64,000 bases of DNA. It comes from Plasmodium relictum (lineage: Eukaryota; Apicomplexa; Aconoidasida; Haemosporida; Plasmodiidae). Both the position numbers and the translations under genes were made by a program. The notes under the pieces are model-generated. The model was not told the DNA's origin, did no database searches, and worked only from the letters and a program-made list of their open reading frames with translations. Positions 1 to 15,149 of the stretch are shown here, piece after piece. The stretch is taken from assembly GCF_900005765.1 (NCBI RefSeq), contig NC_041687.1:682001-746000 (forward strand), given 5' to 3'. The first letter of the stretch is position 1; every line of letters begins with the position of its first letter.

Positions 1-3000
1 CACAATTCTTGCACTTTATTAGAAAATTATGTAATAATTTTTGGAGGATTAAATAGCGAAGTACCGTTTGTTGCTTTAAACGACTTGTGGATTTTCAATA
101 GTTTAAATAAAACTTTTGTTGAAATAAAATTCAATTGTAAAGAAAAAGGTGAAGAGACAAAAACAGAAAATTATGATGATGCTTATGGAAATGGAACATT
201 ACATGAAATGGATGATAGTGATGATAACAAGGATGATGAAGATGATAATAATGATGATGAAATTTTAGATAATGTATATATTAAAAACTTAAAAAAATAT
301 TTGAAGTATCATAAAAACGAAGGATCATGTGCAAATAATGTTCCTTCTCCACGTTATTTTTCTAGCCTAGATTTATATATAGTTAAAAAAAAAAATATAG
401 ACGAAAAAAAAGAATATGAAAAAGATGAGATAAACATAAAAAATAATAAAATATTAGTAAATAATGTAGATAATTATGAATATTTTAGTCTAATTGTATT
501 TGGTGGATACGGTGGTTATGGTTATGATAGAAGCAGTTATAATGATCTTTATGAATACAATATTTTAAACAACGAGTGGACGTTAAGATCTTGTAAAGGA
601 AGCAATCCTTCAAGAAGATATGGACATATTTCATTTATAAATGGAAATAATTTATTTATATTAGGAGGAACAAATGCTGAAGTCAGTTTTAATGATATGT
701 ATTCATGTGATTTGAAGAAAAATGAATGGTCTGAAGTTGATTTTTCTTATTCCTTTAATGTCGCAAAAGTATTTTGTAGAAGTGTATTAGTAGAATCGAT
801 AGATAGAAACATAATTTTTATATTTGGTGGTTGTAATATAATTAGTGACGAAAAAGGAAATAGGAAAATAGAATATAATAACATTAAATTAAATATGTTA
901 AAATTATATGATAATTTTAAATTAGAAGAATTAAAATACAATGTAATTAAAAAAAAGGAAAATATAAAAAATAATTGGGATCATAAAAGTGCTATAAGTG
1001 ATAGTAATACGAATTGCCTAATGGAGAAAGAAGAAAAAAATAAAAATGGTAAAACTAATACTTATGAGGATAGTATGTCCAATAATATAATATTTTCTTC
1101 TATTACTTACGATTTTATTGATTCTAATATAATTATTTCAGATTCCAAAAGGAAAATATATATAATGAATATAAGTAAAATTATAGGCCCCAAATACGCA
1201 ATTTTTAGTTTATCTCCAAAATACTGTGATATAAATGGAGATAAAAAAATTTTATTGAAAGGGAAAGGATTTACTAATGAAGGAAAAATAATTGTAAAAT
1301 ATAAATCAGAAAATGTTAATTTATTTAGCGATGGAATTTATATAAATGAAAATAATATATATACTATTGCACCTAATGCAAAAAATAAGATAATAAATAA
1401 AATTTGTGAAGTTCAATTATCTATCAATGATAAATGCTACACAACCAATAATTGTCTCTTAGAATATTATTATAATATTGATCCAAGAAATACTTTAATG
1501 TTTGGAACTGGATTATTAGAACCTGTATGTTTAAAAGAAAATAATTTTTTTTTTCTAATAGCTAGAAATAGCTTAAATGAAAATAAAAAAATAGGTGGAG
1601 ATAAGTTTCAAATAAGTATTATATATGAAAATAAAAATGAAAAACATAATTTAAAATACACAATTTATGATATAAACAATGGATTATATATAGTGAAATA
1701 TTTTCCTTTTTCTAATCCAAAAGAAGTAAGTGAAAATAAATATAACAGCACAAAACAAGAGGTAATAACAAATGAAAATGAACTAGAATTAAATAAAAAT
1801 GATGTAAGATCAAATGAATACATAAAGAAAAATAGTAATATAGACACTTTTACTCACGATTCTCTTGAAAATAAGCAATCAACAGACATAGAATTAAATA
1901 AAAATGATAACGAAAATAAAAATTTTAATAATAATGATAATGATAATAATGAATTAGATTTCAATGGAATTTTACGAATATCAGTAAAATTAAATGGAGA
2001 AAATGTTCAAAATAGTCCATTTGTTTTAAAAGTAGAAAATAAAACACAAGAAAAAATAAAATATGTAAAAAAATTTGTTAATAGTAGATTAGAAGATTTA
2101 ATAAGAAAAGGAGAACAATTATTTGATCTAATAAAAAATAAAGATATGAATACGAATAATTTGATTGAATTAAGTATAAGTATTGACAATTTTTTAAAAA
2201 AATTTTCTAAATCTATACATGATATAAATATAATTGAACAATATATACATTATGGTATTATTGATATAAGAAAAATGGAAAAAATTATAAATGAATTACA
2301 TAGAGAAGAAGTTGTTGTAGATGCTTACTTAGAAGATGAATCTTATATTGATAAGGAAATTAATAATTTAATATATAATGAAAAAAATAAAAACAATTTA
2401 AATAGAATAAAGGATAATGATAAAATAGAAAATGAATATGAACTTGATGATAATAAAATCGTTTGTCATGAAAAGGGAATTGAAGAGAAAAACTATGCAA
2501 AGAAAATGGTAGGCAATAAGACAGATGTATTAGATGATGGTATGTCAATAAATAGTTTTTTAAAAGTTAAAAATAATCAAAAAATTCTTGATTTTATAAA
2601 TGAAAATAAATTAAAATTTATGGATTATATTGATTTAAATTTAATGAAAAAATTAAAAAATTATATTAATCTTTTAAATAATGAAGAATTAAACTTGAAA
2701 AATAAAAAAGATAATAAAAAAAATGATATTTTAAAAATAAAAACATCAGAAAACAAAAAAAATAGTAACGAAAAGGAACTTTATATGGATAATGAATATT
2801 TAACAGAAAAAGGAGAGAAAAAAATAGAGGCTATCAAGAACTTGTTAATTTTTTATGATAAATTAAAATCTGTTTGTATTTGTAAAAAGGAAAAAGAATT
2901 AAAAGAAAAATTTATAAAAGAAGAAAAAGAAAGTATTAAAAAATTAAAATTAAATTATAATAAATTTATTAACATTAAAAAAAACTTAGAAATATCAAGT

Positions 3001-6000
3001 GTTTATACACATAGCAATGGTTATGAACTGTCCTTAAAAGAACTAGAGACAACAAAAAAATATCTAATAGAAATAAAAGAAGAAGTAACAAAAATAAAAC
3101 AAATTTCTGATAACATAATAAAAATAGACAACGTAGAAGAATTAAACAAGGATATAGAAAATTTGAATAGTGAAATAAATGAAATAGAAAAACTCTGGCT
3201 TTTCATTAAAAGGAAAGAAGAAATTTTAAATGAATTTTTTTTTTATTCTTTTAAAAATCTAGATGTAGAAGATTTTGATATACAAGTTAAAAAGCTACAA
3301 AATGATTTCAAAAAAATAAAAGTAGACAGAAAGTATAATATATGTAAAGAGGAAGCTTTAAAATTAAAAGAAATAATAAAATTTATTTCAGTATTAAGTG
3401 AAATAAAAAAACCCTTTATCAAGGAAAGACATATAAAAGAAATAGAATACAATATAAATGAGGAAAAAAAAAAAAGTAAAGAAGAAGAAATTAGTATTAT
3501 AATTGATGATAATACTCTTACTATTTATTTTTATAAATTAAATGTAATGAAGTATCATGATACAATTGAAGAAGTAATAATAAAAGCATATAATGAAAAA
3601 ACAATAGAAGAAACAATAAATAAATTTGAAGAATACTGGGATAAAATATATTTTAAGAATAAAAATTTTAAAAATAATATTATATTAACTTATATAGATG
3701 ATATGTGTATAGATACAATAGAAGAACATCAAGTGACTTTACAAAACTGTTTTTCTTCAAAATATTTTCTTTTTTTTTCGACAGAATTAAATCTATGGCA
3801 AAAAAAAATATCAAATATGTATGAGGTAATACAGCTACTAAAAGATATAGAAAAATTGTGGATATATTTACAAAATATGTATATATATTCAGAGGAAGTA
3901 AAAAAAGAGTTACCATTGTATTCTGAATTTTTCTTAACAATAAACGATGAATATTTAGAAATGTTAAAACAAATAAATGATAATAATATAAAAGTAATAG
4001 ATTTTTCTAATGAAGATGGAATAATAGAAAAATTAGAGGATTTAAAGGAAAAATTATGTAAAAGCGAAAAACCTTTAAATGAATATTTAGACTCCAAAAG
4101 AAAATCCTTTCCTAGATTTTTCTTTATATCTTCAACTGATTTAATAGACATTTTGTCTAATGGAAATAATTTTAAACTTGTTAATACTCATGTTCAAAAG
4201 ATATTTTTATCAATAAGAAGATTCGTTACAAAAAATGAAAAATTAAGTGAAAATGAAATAGAAAATGAAGTAAAACTTGACAATAATGAAAATAATTTAG
4301 AGGATAAAAATAAAATTAAAAATGAAAGTGTATCACAAATAGAAGAAGACAAATTTTCATTTAATCATAAAGACGACGAATCATTAAAAAATAATATTCC
4401 TAGAGAAAAAGAAGAAATGAAAAATTCAGTTGAAGATGAAGAAATTATTACAAAATTGATCTCTTCTTATGGAGAAGAAATTTGTAATTTTCATGAGAAA
4501 CTCACATTAAAAGGGAAGGTAGAATGCTATTTAAATGATATAATAGTGCATATTAAGCATACATTAAAATATTATATCACCAATTTATTTAAATTGAAAC
4601 ATTCATATAATGATGAAAAAGACAAATGGATAGATGAAAATTATTTATCACAAGTATTCATTTTATGTAATACTATATTTTTTGTAAATGATATTGAAAA
4701 CATATTAAGCAAAAATGACGTTAATGTACATGAAGAGTTAAAGAAATATTACAAAAACCATATTCTTCAGCTGGAAAATGTTATAAAAAAGGTGCAGAAA
4801 AAATTAACTGTAAAAAATAGAATAAAAATTATGTGTATAATAACTTTAGATACATATTATAGGGATGTATTAGAGATTATTTTAAAAAACAAAAATAGCA
4901 TTTCTATAAATATGTTTGATTGGCAATCTCAAATAAGAATGTATCCATATTTTAAAAACAAAAGCTACTATGATAATAATAAAATATATGAAAATAAAAT
5001 TAAAAAAAATGGAAGTGATAAAGAAATAGAAAAAAATGAATCTGCAGAAGAAAAAAATAAAATAGAAGTTGAAGAACAAAATAAGATGGATGAAGAAATA
5101 TACAAAAATAATACTTTAGACTTTAGACAATTATATATAAAAATAAGAATTATGGATTGTTCTTTTAATTATTCTTATGATTATATAGGTAATTACCAAA
5201 GATTAGTGATTACCCCTTTAACAAGTCGTATATATATAACAGCAACTCAAGCATTAAGTTTATATATGGGCTGTGCCCCTGCTGGACCTGCGGGGACAGG
5301 AAAGACAGAGACGACAAAAGATTTATCCAGCTTTTTTGGGAAAAATTGCTATGTATTTAACTGTTCAGATCAGTTAGACTATAAAAGTATGGGTAATATA
5401 TTTAAAGGTATCGGTAGTACTGGGTGTTGGTGTTGTTTTGATGAGTTCAACAGATTAATTCCTGAAGTTTTGTCTGTTTGTTCTATTCAATTTAAATCTA
5501 TATTAGATTGTAAACGCAATAATAATAATGTTTGCATAATAGGATCCGATGAAATTATAGTTAAAAAAAATTGTGCAGTCTTTATTACTATGAACCCAGA
5601 TTATTTGGGGAGATCGAAACTTCCTGAAAGTCTTAAAATATTATTTAGACCAATTACTGTAATTATTCCTGATTTCAATAAAATTTGCGAAAACATGCTA
5701 ATGGCTGAAGGGTATGTAGATGCAAAATATCTTTCCATTAAATTTACCACTTTTTTTGAACTTGCTCAAAGTTTATTAAAAGAGAAGCATTGTGATTGGG
5801 GGCTAAGAAGTATTAAAAGTGTTTTAACAAAAGCAGGATTCCTAAAAAGAACTTATCCAGATGTTGATGAAAATAAATTACTATATTCAGCTATACGTGA
5901 TATTAATATTGCAAAAATATCTTCTTCTAATTGTCCTATATTTTCAGGGTTACTAGATGATATATTTTTTTCAAAGAAGAATACAATGGACAGCAAAGAA

Positions 6001-9000
6001 GATAACAAAGTAAGTTCAAACTTAAAAGAAAATTTAGACAATGGAAATGATAGCATAAAAAAGGATGAAAATTATGAAGTAGAAAAAAATAAGATAGAAA
6101 ATAGCGAAGATAATGAAATAGAAAACAATGTAAGCAATGAAAAAAAAAAAAGTGAAACTGATCAAATAAATGATGGTATAAAAAATAAAATATCTAGTGT
6201 GAGTGAAGGGAAAGAATTTTTTAATCTAAATATAATTGAAAATGAACTAATGGAAATTTGTAAAAAAAATCACTTATTCGGTTTAAATTATTTCGTTAAA
6301 AAAATTATACAACTAAATGACATTATTAATATACGACATTGTGTATTCATTATGGGAGAAGCAGGATGTGGAAAAACTACTTTATTTAATATGCTAATGG
6401 AATATCAAAAAAAGCAGAGTTTAAAAACGGTGAGTATTAGAATTAATCCTAAATCTATAAGCATCGACGATTTGTATGGTAATGTTCATATAAAAACAAG
6501 GGAATGGAAAGACGGAGTTTTTTCAAAATACATGAGAAATTATTCAAAAAGAGATGATTATGATAAAGCTTACATAATTTTTGATGGTAGTTTAGATTCT
6601 CATTGGATAGAAAATATGAATTCAGTCATGGATGATAACAAGGTATTAACCTTATCATCAAATGAAAGAATTTTATTAAAAAATCATATGAATTTGATTT
6701 TTGAATTTAGTGATTTAATGTTTGCTACACCTGCTACTATTTCCAGAGCTGGTTTAGTTTATTTTTCTGTTGACCCTAATGACTTATGGAAAAATTACTT
6801 TTTATCATGGATTGATAAGCATGATAATTTTAATAGTAGTATAAAAAAACTGTTTGAAAAATTAATGTATAAATATGTTGAACCTACATTTTCTTATCTA
6901 AATACTTTGCAAGCATCTATTAAAATATCTCCAATGTCTCATATTCAGTCATTAGCTTCCTTATTAGACATATTATTAGTTGATAACAATTATGAGAGTG
7001 TTGAACATTATTTTATTTATTCTGTTATATGGTGTTTTGGTAGTTTTTTAGGAGAAAAAGACAATGTAAATTACAAAAAATGTTTTGATAAATATTGGAA
7101 AAATACTTTTAAAAGTATTAAAGTTAACAGAAAAATAAGTGTTTTTGATTTTTACGTTGAAAATAATAAGTTTAAAGAGTGGGATGAAGGAGAAATAGTC
7201 AATCAAATTAACCAAAGTTCTTTATTAAAAAATGATATATTTATTGAAACAGTAGAAAGTTGTTCTTATAAATATATAAGTAAATTATTTTTAAAGTCAA
7301 ATATGCCTATTTTATTTATCGGTAAGACAGGAGTAGGAAAGACTCATTTATGCAAAAAAATACTAAATGAAGAAAAAGATGGATACAAAAGTTTTTATAT
7401 GATTTTTAATTATTATACAACCTCAAAAAATGTACAATCACTGATGCAAAGTTGCCTAGAAAAAAAATCAGGAAAGCAATTCAGTCCTCCATACCAGCAG
7501 AAATTGATTTACTTTATTGATGATATTAATATGCCTAAATGCGATGATTATAATACACAAAGTGCTATTGAATTGTTATGCCAATATATTGATACCAATT
7601 CGTGGTTTGACTTAGAAAAATTAAATTTAATAAAAATTTTGAACACAAAGCTTATTTCTTGTATGAATTATAATAGAGGTAATTTTACTGTAAATCCTAG
7701 ACTTCTTCGACATTTTTTTATTTTAAATATTAATTTTCCGGAAAATAATACTGTCAATAGTATTTTTAGTGCATTTTTGAAAGATCATTTTAGCAACTTT
7801 AAGCAAGATGTATCTGATTTAATTCCTTCTATACTAAAATCTACTATATCTTTATATTACAATATTGAAAAAATCTTCAAAAGAACAGCTACCTACTTTT
7901 ATTATGAATTTAATTTAAGAGATATTCACAGTATAGTTAAGGGATTGCTTACAACAACACCAGCTACATTTCAAGATTGTGATAAGTTGTTATTTTTATG
8001 GCTACATGAATGCGAAAGAGTTTATTCAGATAAATTAAATAAAAAAGACAAAAAAAAATATAAGAGTATCATTATTGATATAATAAAAAAAATGTATAAT
8101 AAATATGAAATCAATAAGTTTGTCATGAAATATGATAACAGTTTACTGTTTTCTAATTTTCATAAAGGTAGTCATGATAGAAGTTATGATTTATGTAAAA
8201 ATATAGAGGAATTAACAGTATTCTTAACAGAAGAACTAAATGAGTATAATAATTTTTATAATTTAAATATTGTTTTATTTAATGATGCTATAAGACATAT
8301 TTGTAAACTAATAAGAATAGTAGATAATTTAAAATCGCATGCTTTATTATTAGGTATAGGAGGGTGCGGAAAAACAACAATTTCTAAATTTTCTTGTTAC
8401 ATATCATCCAAAACATTTTTTGAAATGGATTTTTCAACTCACTGTTCTGATAATGATATAAAAAAATATTTACAAAATATATTTCATAAATGTGCTATGA
8501 AAAATGAAGATATTATTTTATTTTTAAAGGAGAGTAAAATTCATGATAGTTTTTTCATTTATGTTAATGAGTATATGTGTTCTAATAATATAATTGATTT
8601 ATACACAAAAGAAGAAAAGGATTATATTATACATAATATGAGAAATATAGCTAAATCAGAAGGAATAGAAGGAACAGATAATAATATATTTGATTATTAT
8701 ATCAAAAAGGTAAATAATAATTTACACTTCATACTATGTTTTTCTCCAACTAGTAATAATTTCAGAGATAAGTCGAACAATTTTCAATGCATATTAAATA
8801 ATACAATGATTGATATTTATGATAATTGGGAAGCAGATTCCCTAATGTGTGTGGGACAAAAATATGTCAATAATATATATATGAATATAAATACCGGAGA
8901 TATATTATTGAATGAAGAATATATAAATTTACAAATAGAGAATATAAATAAACAAACATTAAACGAGGGAAACATTAAAAATGATACAGCTATCCCTATA

Positions 9001-12000
9001 AATGAAAATAAAAAGGATAATTTTAACACAGAAAATAGTAATATTAATAATTTAAGTGAAGATAAAGGAAATCACATAAATAATAATGATAATAAAACCA
9101 ATGATAATTCCAAGAGCATAAATGATGGTAATAATAACGATTCTCCTATTACAACCAGTTTAAATTTACTAAAAGAAGAAGAATACGTAAATTTAAAGGA
9201 TATAATAACTGAATATTTAAAAGAATGCTACGAAGATTTATTAGATATATCATCTGATTATTATTCTCATGAAAGATCTCATATATATATAACCCCTAAA
9301 TTGTATTTAGAAAGTATAAAAACATATCATATAATGCTATTAAAAAATATTACTAATATAAATAATAAGATGGACATGTTGAAGAATGGAATTAGAAAAA
9401 TGAATGAGACTAGTTCCAATGTTGAGAATATTAAAAATTGTTTAAAGGAAAAGAAAAAAATATCAGAAGAAAAAAAAGAAGCAGCCGAAAAATATGCTAT
9501 TGATATTGGAAATGAAAAGATGATTGTTAAAAAAGAAAGTGATTTAGCTGATATAGAAGAAAAAAATTGCTTAGAAATACAAAAAAAAGTATTAAAACAA
9601 CAAGAAGATTGTGAAAATGATATTATATTAGGTATACCATTAATAGAACAAGCAGAAGAAGCTTTAAATACTTTAAATAAAAAAAATATTCAAGAATTAA
9701 AAACTCTAAATAAGCCTCCACCTGGTGTAGAAGATATCACCGCTGCTGTTATGCAGTTATTAGCTACAATTGACACAACTATAAGTGTTGATAAATTTGG
9801 TAAGATAAAAGATAGAAGTTGGAAATCAGCACAAAAAATGATGATTAATCCTGAAAAGTTTATTTCTTTATTAAAAGATTATAAAAACAAAATAGACGAA
9901 AATTTAGTTCCTGATTGTAACTTTAAATATGTGGAGAATTTGATTAATTTGCCTCATTTTAATAAAAATGCAATTCAGAAAAAATCAAAAGCCGCTGCTG
10001 GTTTAGCTGAGTGGGTATTAAACATTACATCGTTTTATAAGATTATACAAAATATTTTGCCTAAAAGAATACTATTAGATAACACCAAAAAAAGTCTTGA
10101 AGAAGCTAATGAAAAACTTCAAATGGTGCGTGAAAAAGTTCAATCTCTTAAAGAAAAGCTAAATGTTTTAATAAATCAATATGATCAAGCTATTTATGAA
10201 AGAGATCTTGTAATTTTAGAAGAAAAAAAGTTAAAAACTAAATTAGAATTATCAATTAGACTTATAGATGCTTTAAGTAGTGAACAAATAACATGGTCCA
10301 ATCAATATGAAAGTTTAAAAAAAAAAAAAAAAACTATTTTAACAGATATATTATTATCTTCTACATTTGTAACATTTTGTGGTGGATTTACAAAAAAATA
10401 CAGAAATAAAATTATGACGAAATGTGTTGACACATTAAAGAAAAAAAATGAAATTCAAAATAACATTTTTAATAATATGTTAAAAAAACTAAATAAAAAT
10501 GAAAAAAACGTTACAGAGAATAATTCTAATAAATATGGATATAGGGATAATAGTGATAGTAATATTAATAATGTAAATAACATAAATAATGTGTTGAATA
10601 ACAACGCAGATAATGAGTTATGTAATAGTGATTTAAAGAAAGAAGATATTATACATGATATATTTTTAGTAAATAACTTTAATTTAGATTTATTGATAAA
10701 TGAAGAAATTTTAGCTAAATTAAGCAAACAAGGTTTAACATTAAATTCTGTTTGTATTGAAAACAATATAATATTAGAAAATAGTGATAAATTCCCCATT
10801 ATTATTGATCCTCAAATGGAAAGTTTAAAATGGTTAATTAATAGTCAAAAAGAAAAAAATGAGAGATTAATTATCACTGATATTAATGATAAAATTCTAT
10901 TTAAAAAAATAGAAGAATGTATATCATTTGGTTATTCAATTATCGTAGAAAATGCAGATGAATACATTGATAATACATTGTATAATGTTATATCAAAAAA
11001 TATTATTAAGAGAAAAAATAATTATTATATTAATATAAATGATAAAGAGTTAATATTTCACCCTTCTTTCTATATTATTTTGCATACACAATTATCTAAT
11101 CCTCATTATCAGCCTGAAATACAATCAGCATGCTCTTTAATTAATTTTACAGTTACACCCGATGATTTAGAAGAGTACTTATTGTCAATTACATTAGAAA
11201 ATGAATTTAATCACTTATCAAAAAAGAAAAAAAAATTATCTTTGTTAAAGTATGATTATATGTGCCAGCTATCTTTTCTACAATCGTCAATATTACAAAA
11301 ATTAACCGATGCTAAAGGGGACATATTAGAAGACGTTTCTTTGATTGAAAATTTAGAAAAAACTAAATTATTAAGTGAGAATATAGCTAAAAAAAGTGAA
11401 ATTGTTAAAAATACAGAAGTTCACATCAACACTATTATTAATTTATATAGACCTTTGTCAAAAAGAGGAGTAATGTATTTTTTTGTTTTACAAAAATTAA
11501 AAAATTTACACTCTTTTTATTTTTATTCTTTAGAAATATTTTTAAAAATATTTATTAAGTGTTTAAATGATTGTTCAGAAAATAAGCCTTCAAATAATCA
11601 TGTACACGTAAAAAATGAATATCTTAAAAACATGGAAAGGGATTCAACTGAAGAAGACTTATATAATGCAATAGAAGAGTCCAGTAAAGATGAATATGTA
11701 AAAAATGATTTAGATGAAAAGCATTATAGTAAAGAAAAAACTATTGAAGAAGAAATGTTTGAGGAAAATAGTGATAAAGAAAAATGTGGTGATGATAAAG
11801 TTGAGAAAAAAGCTGACATAGAAAAAGTTCATGAATATGTAAATGAAGAAAATTATAATGAAAGAAAGGCCTATGATGAAGAGAAGGTAGATGGAGAAAA
11901 AATAGAAGAAACAGGAGAAAATAATGATGAACAAATTAAAGATCAAACTGATAAGAAAATAACTGATGAACAACAAATTGAAGAAGAGAAAATTAATAAA

Positions 12001-15000
12001 GAACAAATTGGTAATGAAACAATTGAAGAAAATCCTATTGAAAAAGAACAAATTGATAAAGAAAAAATTAATGATAAAAAATTTGATAAAGAGAAAATAA
12101 ATGAGGAAAAAATTAATGAGGAAAAAGTAAATAAAGAGAAAAGCGATACAGAAATAACAGGAAAGGAAAAAGAAGAATCAGAAAAGAGAGATGAGACCAA
12201 AATAGACTCAGAAAAAGTAAATGAAGAGAAATTATGTACAGAAAAAGGAAACGAAGAAAAATTAGATTCTGTAAAAGAAGATGAAGAAAAAAATGAAGAT
12301 TTAGAAAGTGATGATTTTGAAAATGATGATTTTAAAAATGAAGAAATAAAAATAGATAAAAATGAAGTTGAAAAAAGAGTAAATGTTTTAATAGATTTAT
12401 TAAATGTAAAGATGTGGATGTATATTGATAAGGGATTATTAGAAAGAGATAAATTAATTGTGAAATGCTTAATTATGTTGAATTCAGAAAAATTAAATGA
12501 TAAAATAACCCAAGAAGAAGAAGAAATATTTATAAATCCTAAATATAAATTAAATAACAAAAATAAAATAGATATTAAAAAAGAGAATGAAAATATAGAA
12601 AAAAACTTAATGAATAAATCTTTTATAAGTGAAGATTTATATGAAGATTGCAAAAATTTAGAAAATTTAAAAGATTTTGAAAATTTAACAGAAAGTTTTG
12701 AAAGTGAAAGTATGTCATGGAAACAATGGTTCTTAAGTGAAAAAGTTGAAAATGAAGAGTTGCCCAGAAAATATAACAACTTAAAAGATTTCTCCAAGTT
12801 GTTGTTAATTAGAGTATTACGTAAAGATAGATTTCTAGTGTCTTTAAAAAATTATATTAAAAAACACATCAAAATGACTAATGATGAGAAAAATACTTAT
12901 GCTCTGGAAAATATATTAGAGGAATATATTGATAATAAAACACCTGTTTTGTTTTTGTTAACTTCAAGTAACGATCCTTCTAAAGAAATTGAAGATTATA
13001 TTGAAAAATTAAAAAATAAACAGAAAACCAATTCAAATAACAAGGATAATGAACAAAATAGTAATACCATTTCCTATGTTAATATATCGATGGGTCAAGG
13101 TCAAGAAAATATTGCATTAAAATATTTAAAAGAAATATCAAAATGCGGAGGATATATATTTTTACAGAATATTCATTTAATGACCAAATGGTTAAAGGAA
13201 TTTGAAGAAATTCTTGACAAAATATTTTTAGATGCTCATAAAAATTTTCGATTATTTTTATCTTCAGCAATTCCTACTGAGAAAGAAACGCAATTATTGC
13301 CTGAAAAATTATTAAAAAAATGTTTTAGAATAAATAATGAAAAATCCTATAGTTTAAAAGATAACATTAAATGTTGCCTAGATAAATTTGAAAATGGAAA
13401 ATATGATGATAAATTAAAAACTGTAATATTAGGTTTATCATATTATCATAGCTTGCTATTGGGGAGATTTTTATATGGGAAAATTGGTTTTAGTCAATTT
13501 TACTCTTTTAATGATAATGATTTGGAAATTTCATTTAATATAATAAAAAGATACTTAAGTAGTTACGATAGTTTTCCTTTAGACGATGTATTATTTTTAA
13601 TAGGGGAAATTATATATGGTGGGCATATAACAGATATATGGGATAGAAGAATAAATAAGACTTACATAAAAAATATATTAAAAGAGATATATAGAAATAT
13701 AATTACAATTAATAAAAAAGAAAGAAATAGTATTAGTAATGAAACTTATAACAATAATGATAACGAAAAAATTTCGAATAATGAACAAGAAGAGAAACAT
13801 ATTTTAAAAAGTACGAAAAATAATATTTTATTTGATGTATTTAAATTTCCTGATTGCAGCAAATATAACATTTCTCAGTTAAAAAAGTATATTGATGAAA
13901 AGTTAAACAAAGAACAGACGTACTTATTAGGCCTTCATATAAATGCAGAAATTGAATATATGAAAAATGAGTGTTCACGAATTTTGCAAAATTTACAAGA
14001 ATTAACTAATAAAGAAATTTCATCACCTGAAAATTATAAGAATAAAAAAAAAGTAAAAAATGAAGAAAATGAAACAGAAGATGATGAGGAAGAAAAATAT
14101 TCCAAAAGTAATAAAAGCACAAAAATTTTATATGATATAATAAATCATTTACTAAATGAATTACCAGAAAAAATAGATATAACTGATTTAAAAGTAGAGG
14201 AAGTTCAAACTAATACATTTGTGGTAATAGCAATAAAAGAAGCAGAAAAATTTAATAAATTGATTGAGTGCATTAGTGATACATTAATAGAAATAAAATT
14301 AGTTTTAGATGGAATTTTAAATATGAATGATAAAATACAGAACACTATAAAATCCTTACTATTACATAATATACCAGATATATGGAAAAATTATTCTTAT
14401 CCTTCCAAAAAAAAATTAATGCCATGGTTTGAAAACTTTAAATTGAGAATACAATTTATAAAAGAGTGGATTTCTAAAATAAGAAATAAGATTTTTTTAC
14501 CTAACTCAGTGTGGCTATCCGCACTATTTAATCCTATATCTTTTCTCACGGCAATCAAGCAAAAATTTGCTCATGAGAACAAAGTTCCTATTGATAAGCT
14601 AAAATTAAAATGGCAAGTTACAAATATAACGAAAGTAGAGGATTTAAATAATAAAAATAATTCTTTATATATACATGGTCTATTTTTACAAGGTGCATCT
14701 TGGTTAATAAATTCGAAAAATGATACTTTTGTATTTGATAAAAACAATTTAAAAGAAAATGTATCTTACGGAAATATAATAGAATCAGTACCAAAAAATA
14801 TTTACTTTCCTATGCCTTTAGTCTATGTTTATTGTATAAGTAATGAACAAGATGAGTTATTAAATTCAAGTTTAGAATCCCATTGTTTAAACACACCATT
14901 GTATATGACTTCAGATAGAGGAAGCACTTTTGTTTGCTCAATTGATCTAAAGTAATAACATAAAAAAAAAAAATTTTAGTAACATATATTTAATTCGTTT

Positions 15001-15149
15001 TGTTTATTTTTCTTAAATATACATTTTTTTCATATTCTAAAAAATTAATTGTATATATGTTTACGTTTCTTATTTATAGCTTAGAAATTGACGATACGGA
15101 AGATAAATGGATCTTAGCTGGTGTTGCTCTTTTCTTATCTGATGATTAA
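1..15149 (+). CDS. Axonemal dynein heavy chain with N-terminal Kelch repeats (5' partial)
   Basis: Motor subunit of axonemal dynein. In Plasmodium, axonemes exist only in male gametes, so a role in microgamete motility is inferred. The frame is open from base 1 and begins inside a Kelch repeat, so the true start is upstream. Exon 1 ends at 14951, the intron is 14952-15079 (GT..AG), and the last exon 15080-15149 supplies the typical dynein C-terminus (DKWILAGVALFL). In-window length is about 5006 residues. Order seen: Kelch repeats (about 1-330), an IPT/TIG-like domain (about 395-480), a filamin-like repeat (about 485-680), tail and linker, then the AAA ring. P-loops: AAA1 GPAGTGKT at residue 1762, AAA2 GEAGCGKT at 2119, AAA3 GKTGVGKT at 2441, AAA4 GIGGCGKT at 2785. 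The stalk region carries KPPPGVED near 3239. Low-complexity inserts interrupt AAA1-AAA2, AAA4-stalk, the AAA5 region and AAA5-AAA6. Kelch-type heavy chains are known for the Chlamydomonas outer-arm alpha chain; outer-arm assignment here is inference. Confidence 0.95.
11575..12372 (+). repeat. Glu/Lys-rich degenerate repeat insert between dynein AAA5 and AAA6
   Basis: About 265 residues. The central part is built from degenerate five- to ten-residue units such as DKEKIN, NEEKIN, NKEQIG and NEEKLC. It lies between the AAA5 ending (YSLEIFLKIFIKCLND) and the AAA6 opening (VEKRVNVLIDLLNVKMWMYI). Confidence 0.85.
14952..15079 (+). other. Last intron of the dynein heavy chain gene
   Basis: Reading through gives a stop (AAG TAA) four residues past CSID. 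A GT at 14952 and a T-rich AG at 15078-15079 instead join ATT GAT CTA AA to C TTA GAA ATT, restoring the conserved dynein C-terminus. Confidence 0.85.

Noticed and set aside
11943-12797. 284-codon antisense frame opposite the dynein insert
   Set aside because: Mirror image of the Glu/Lys repeat (Ser/Phe-rich on the other strand); a shadow of the real gene.
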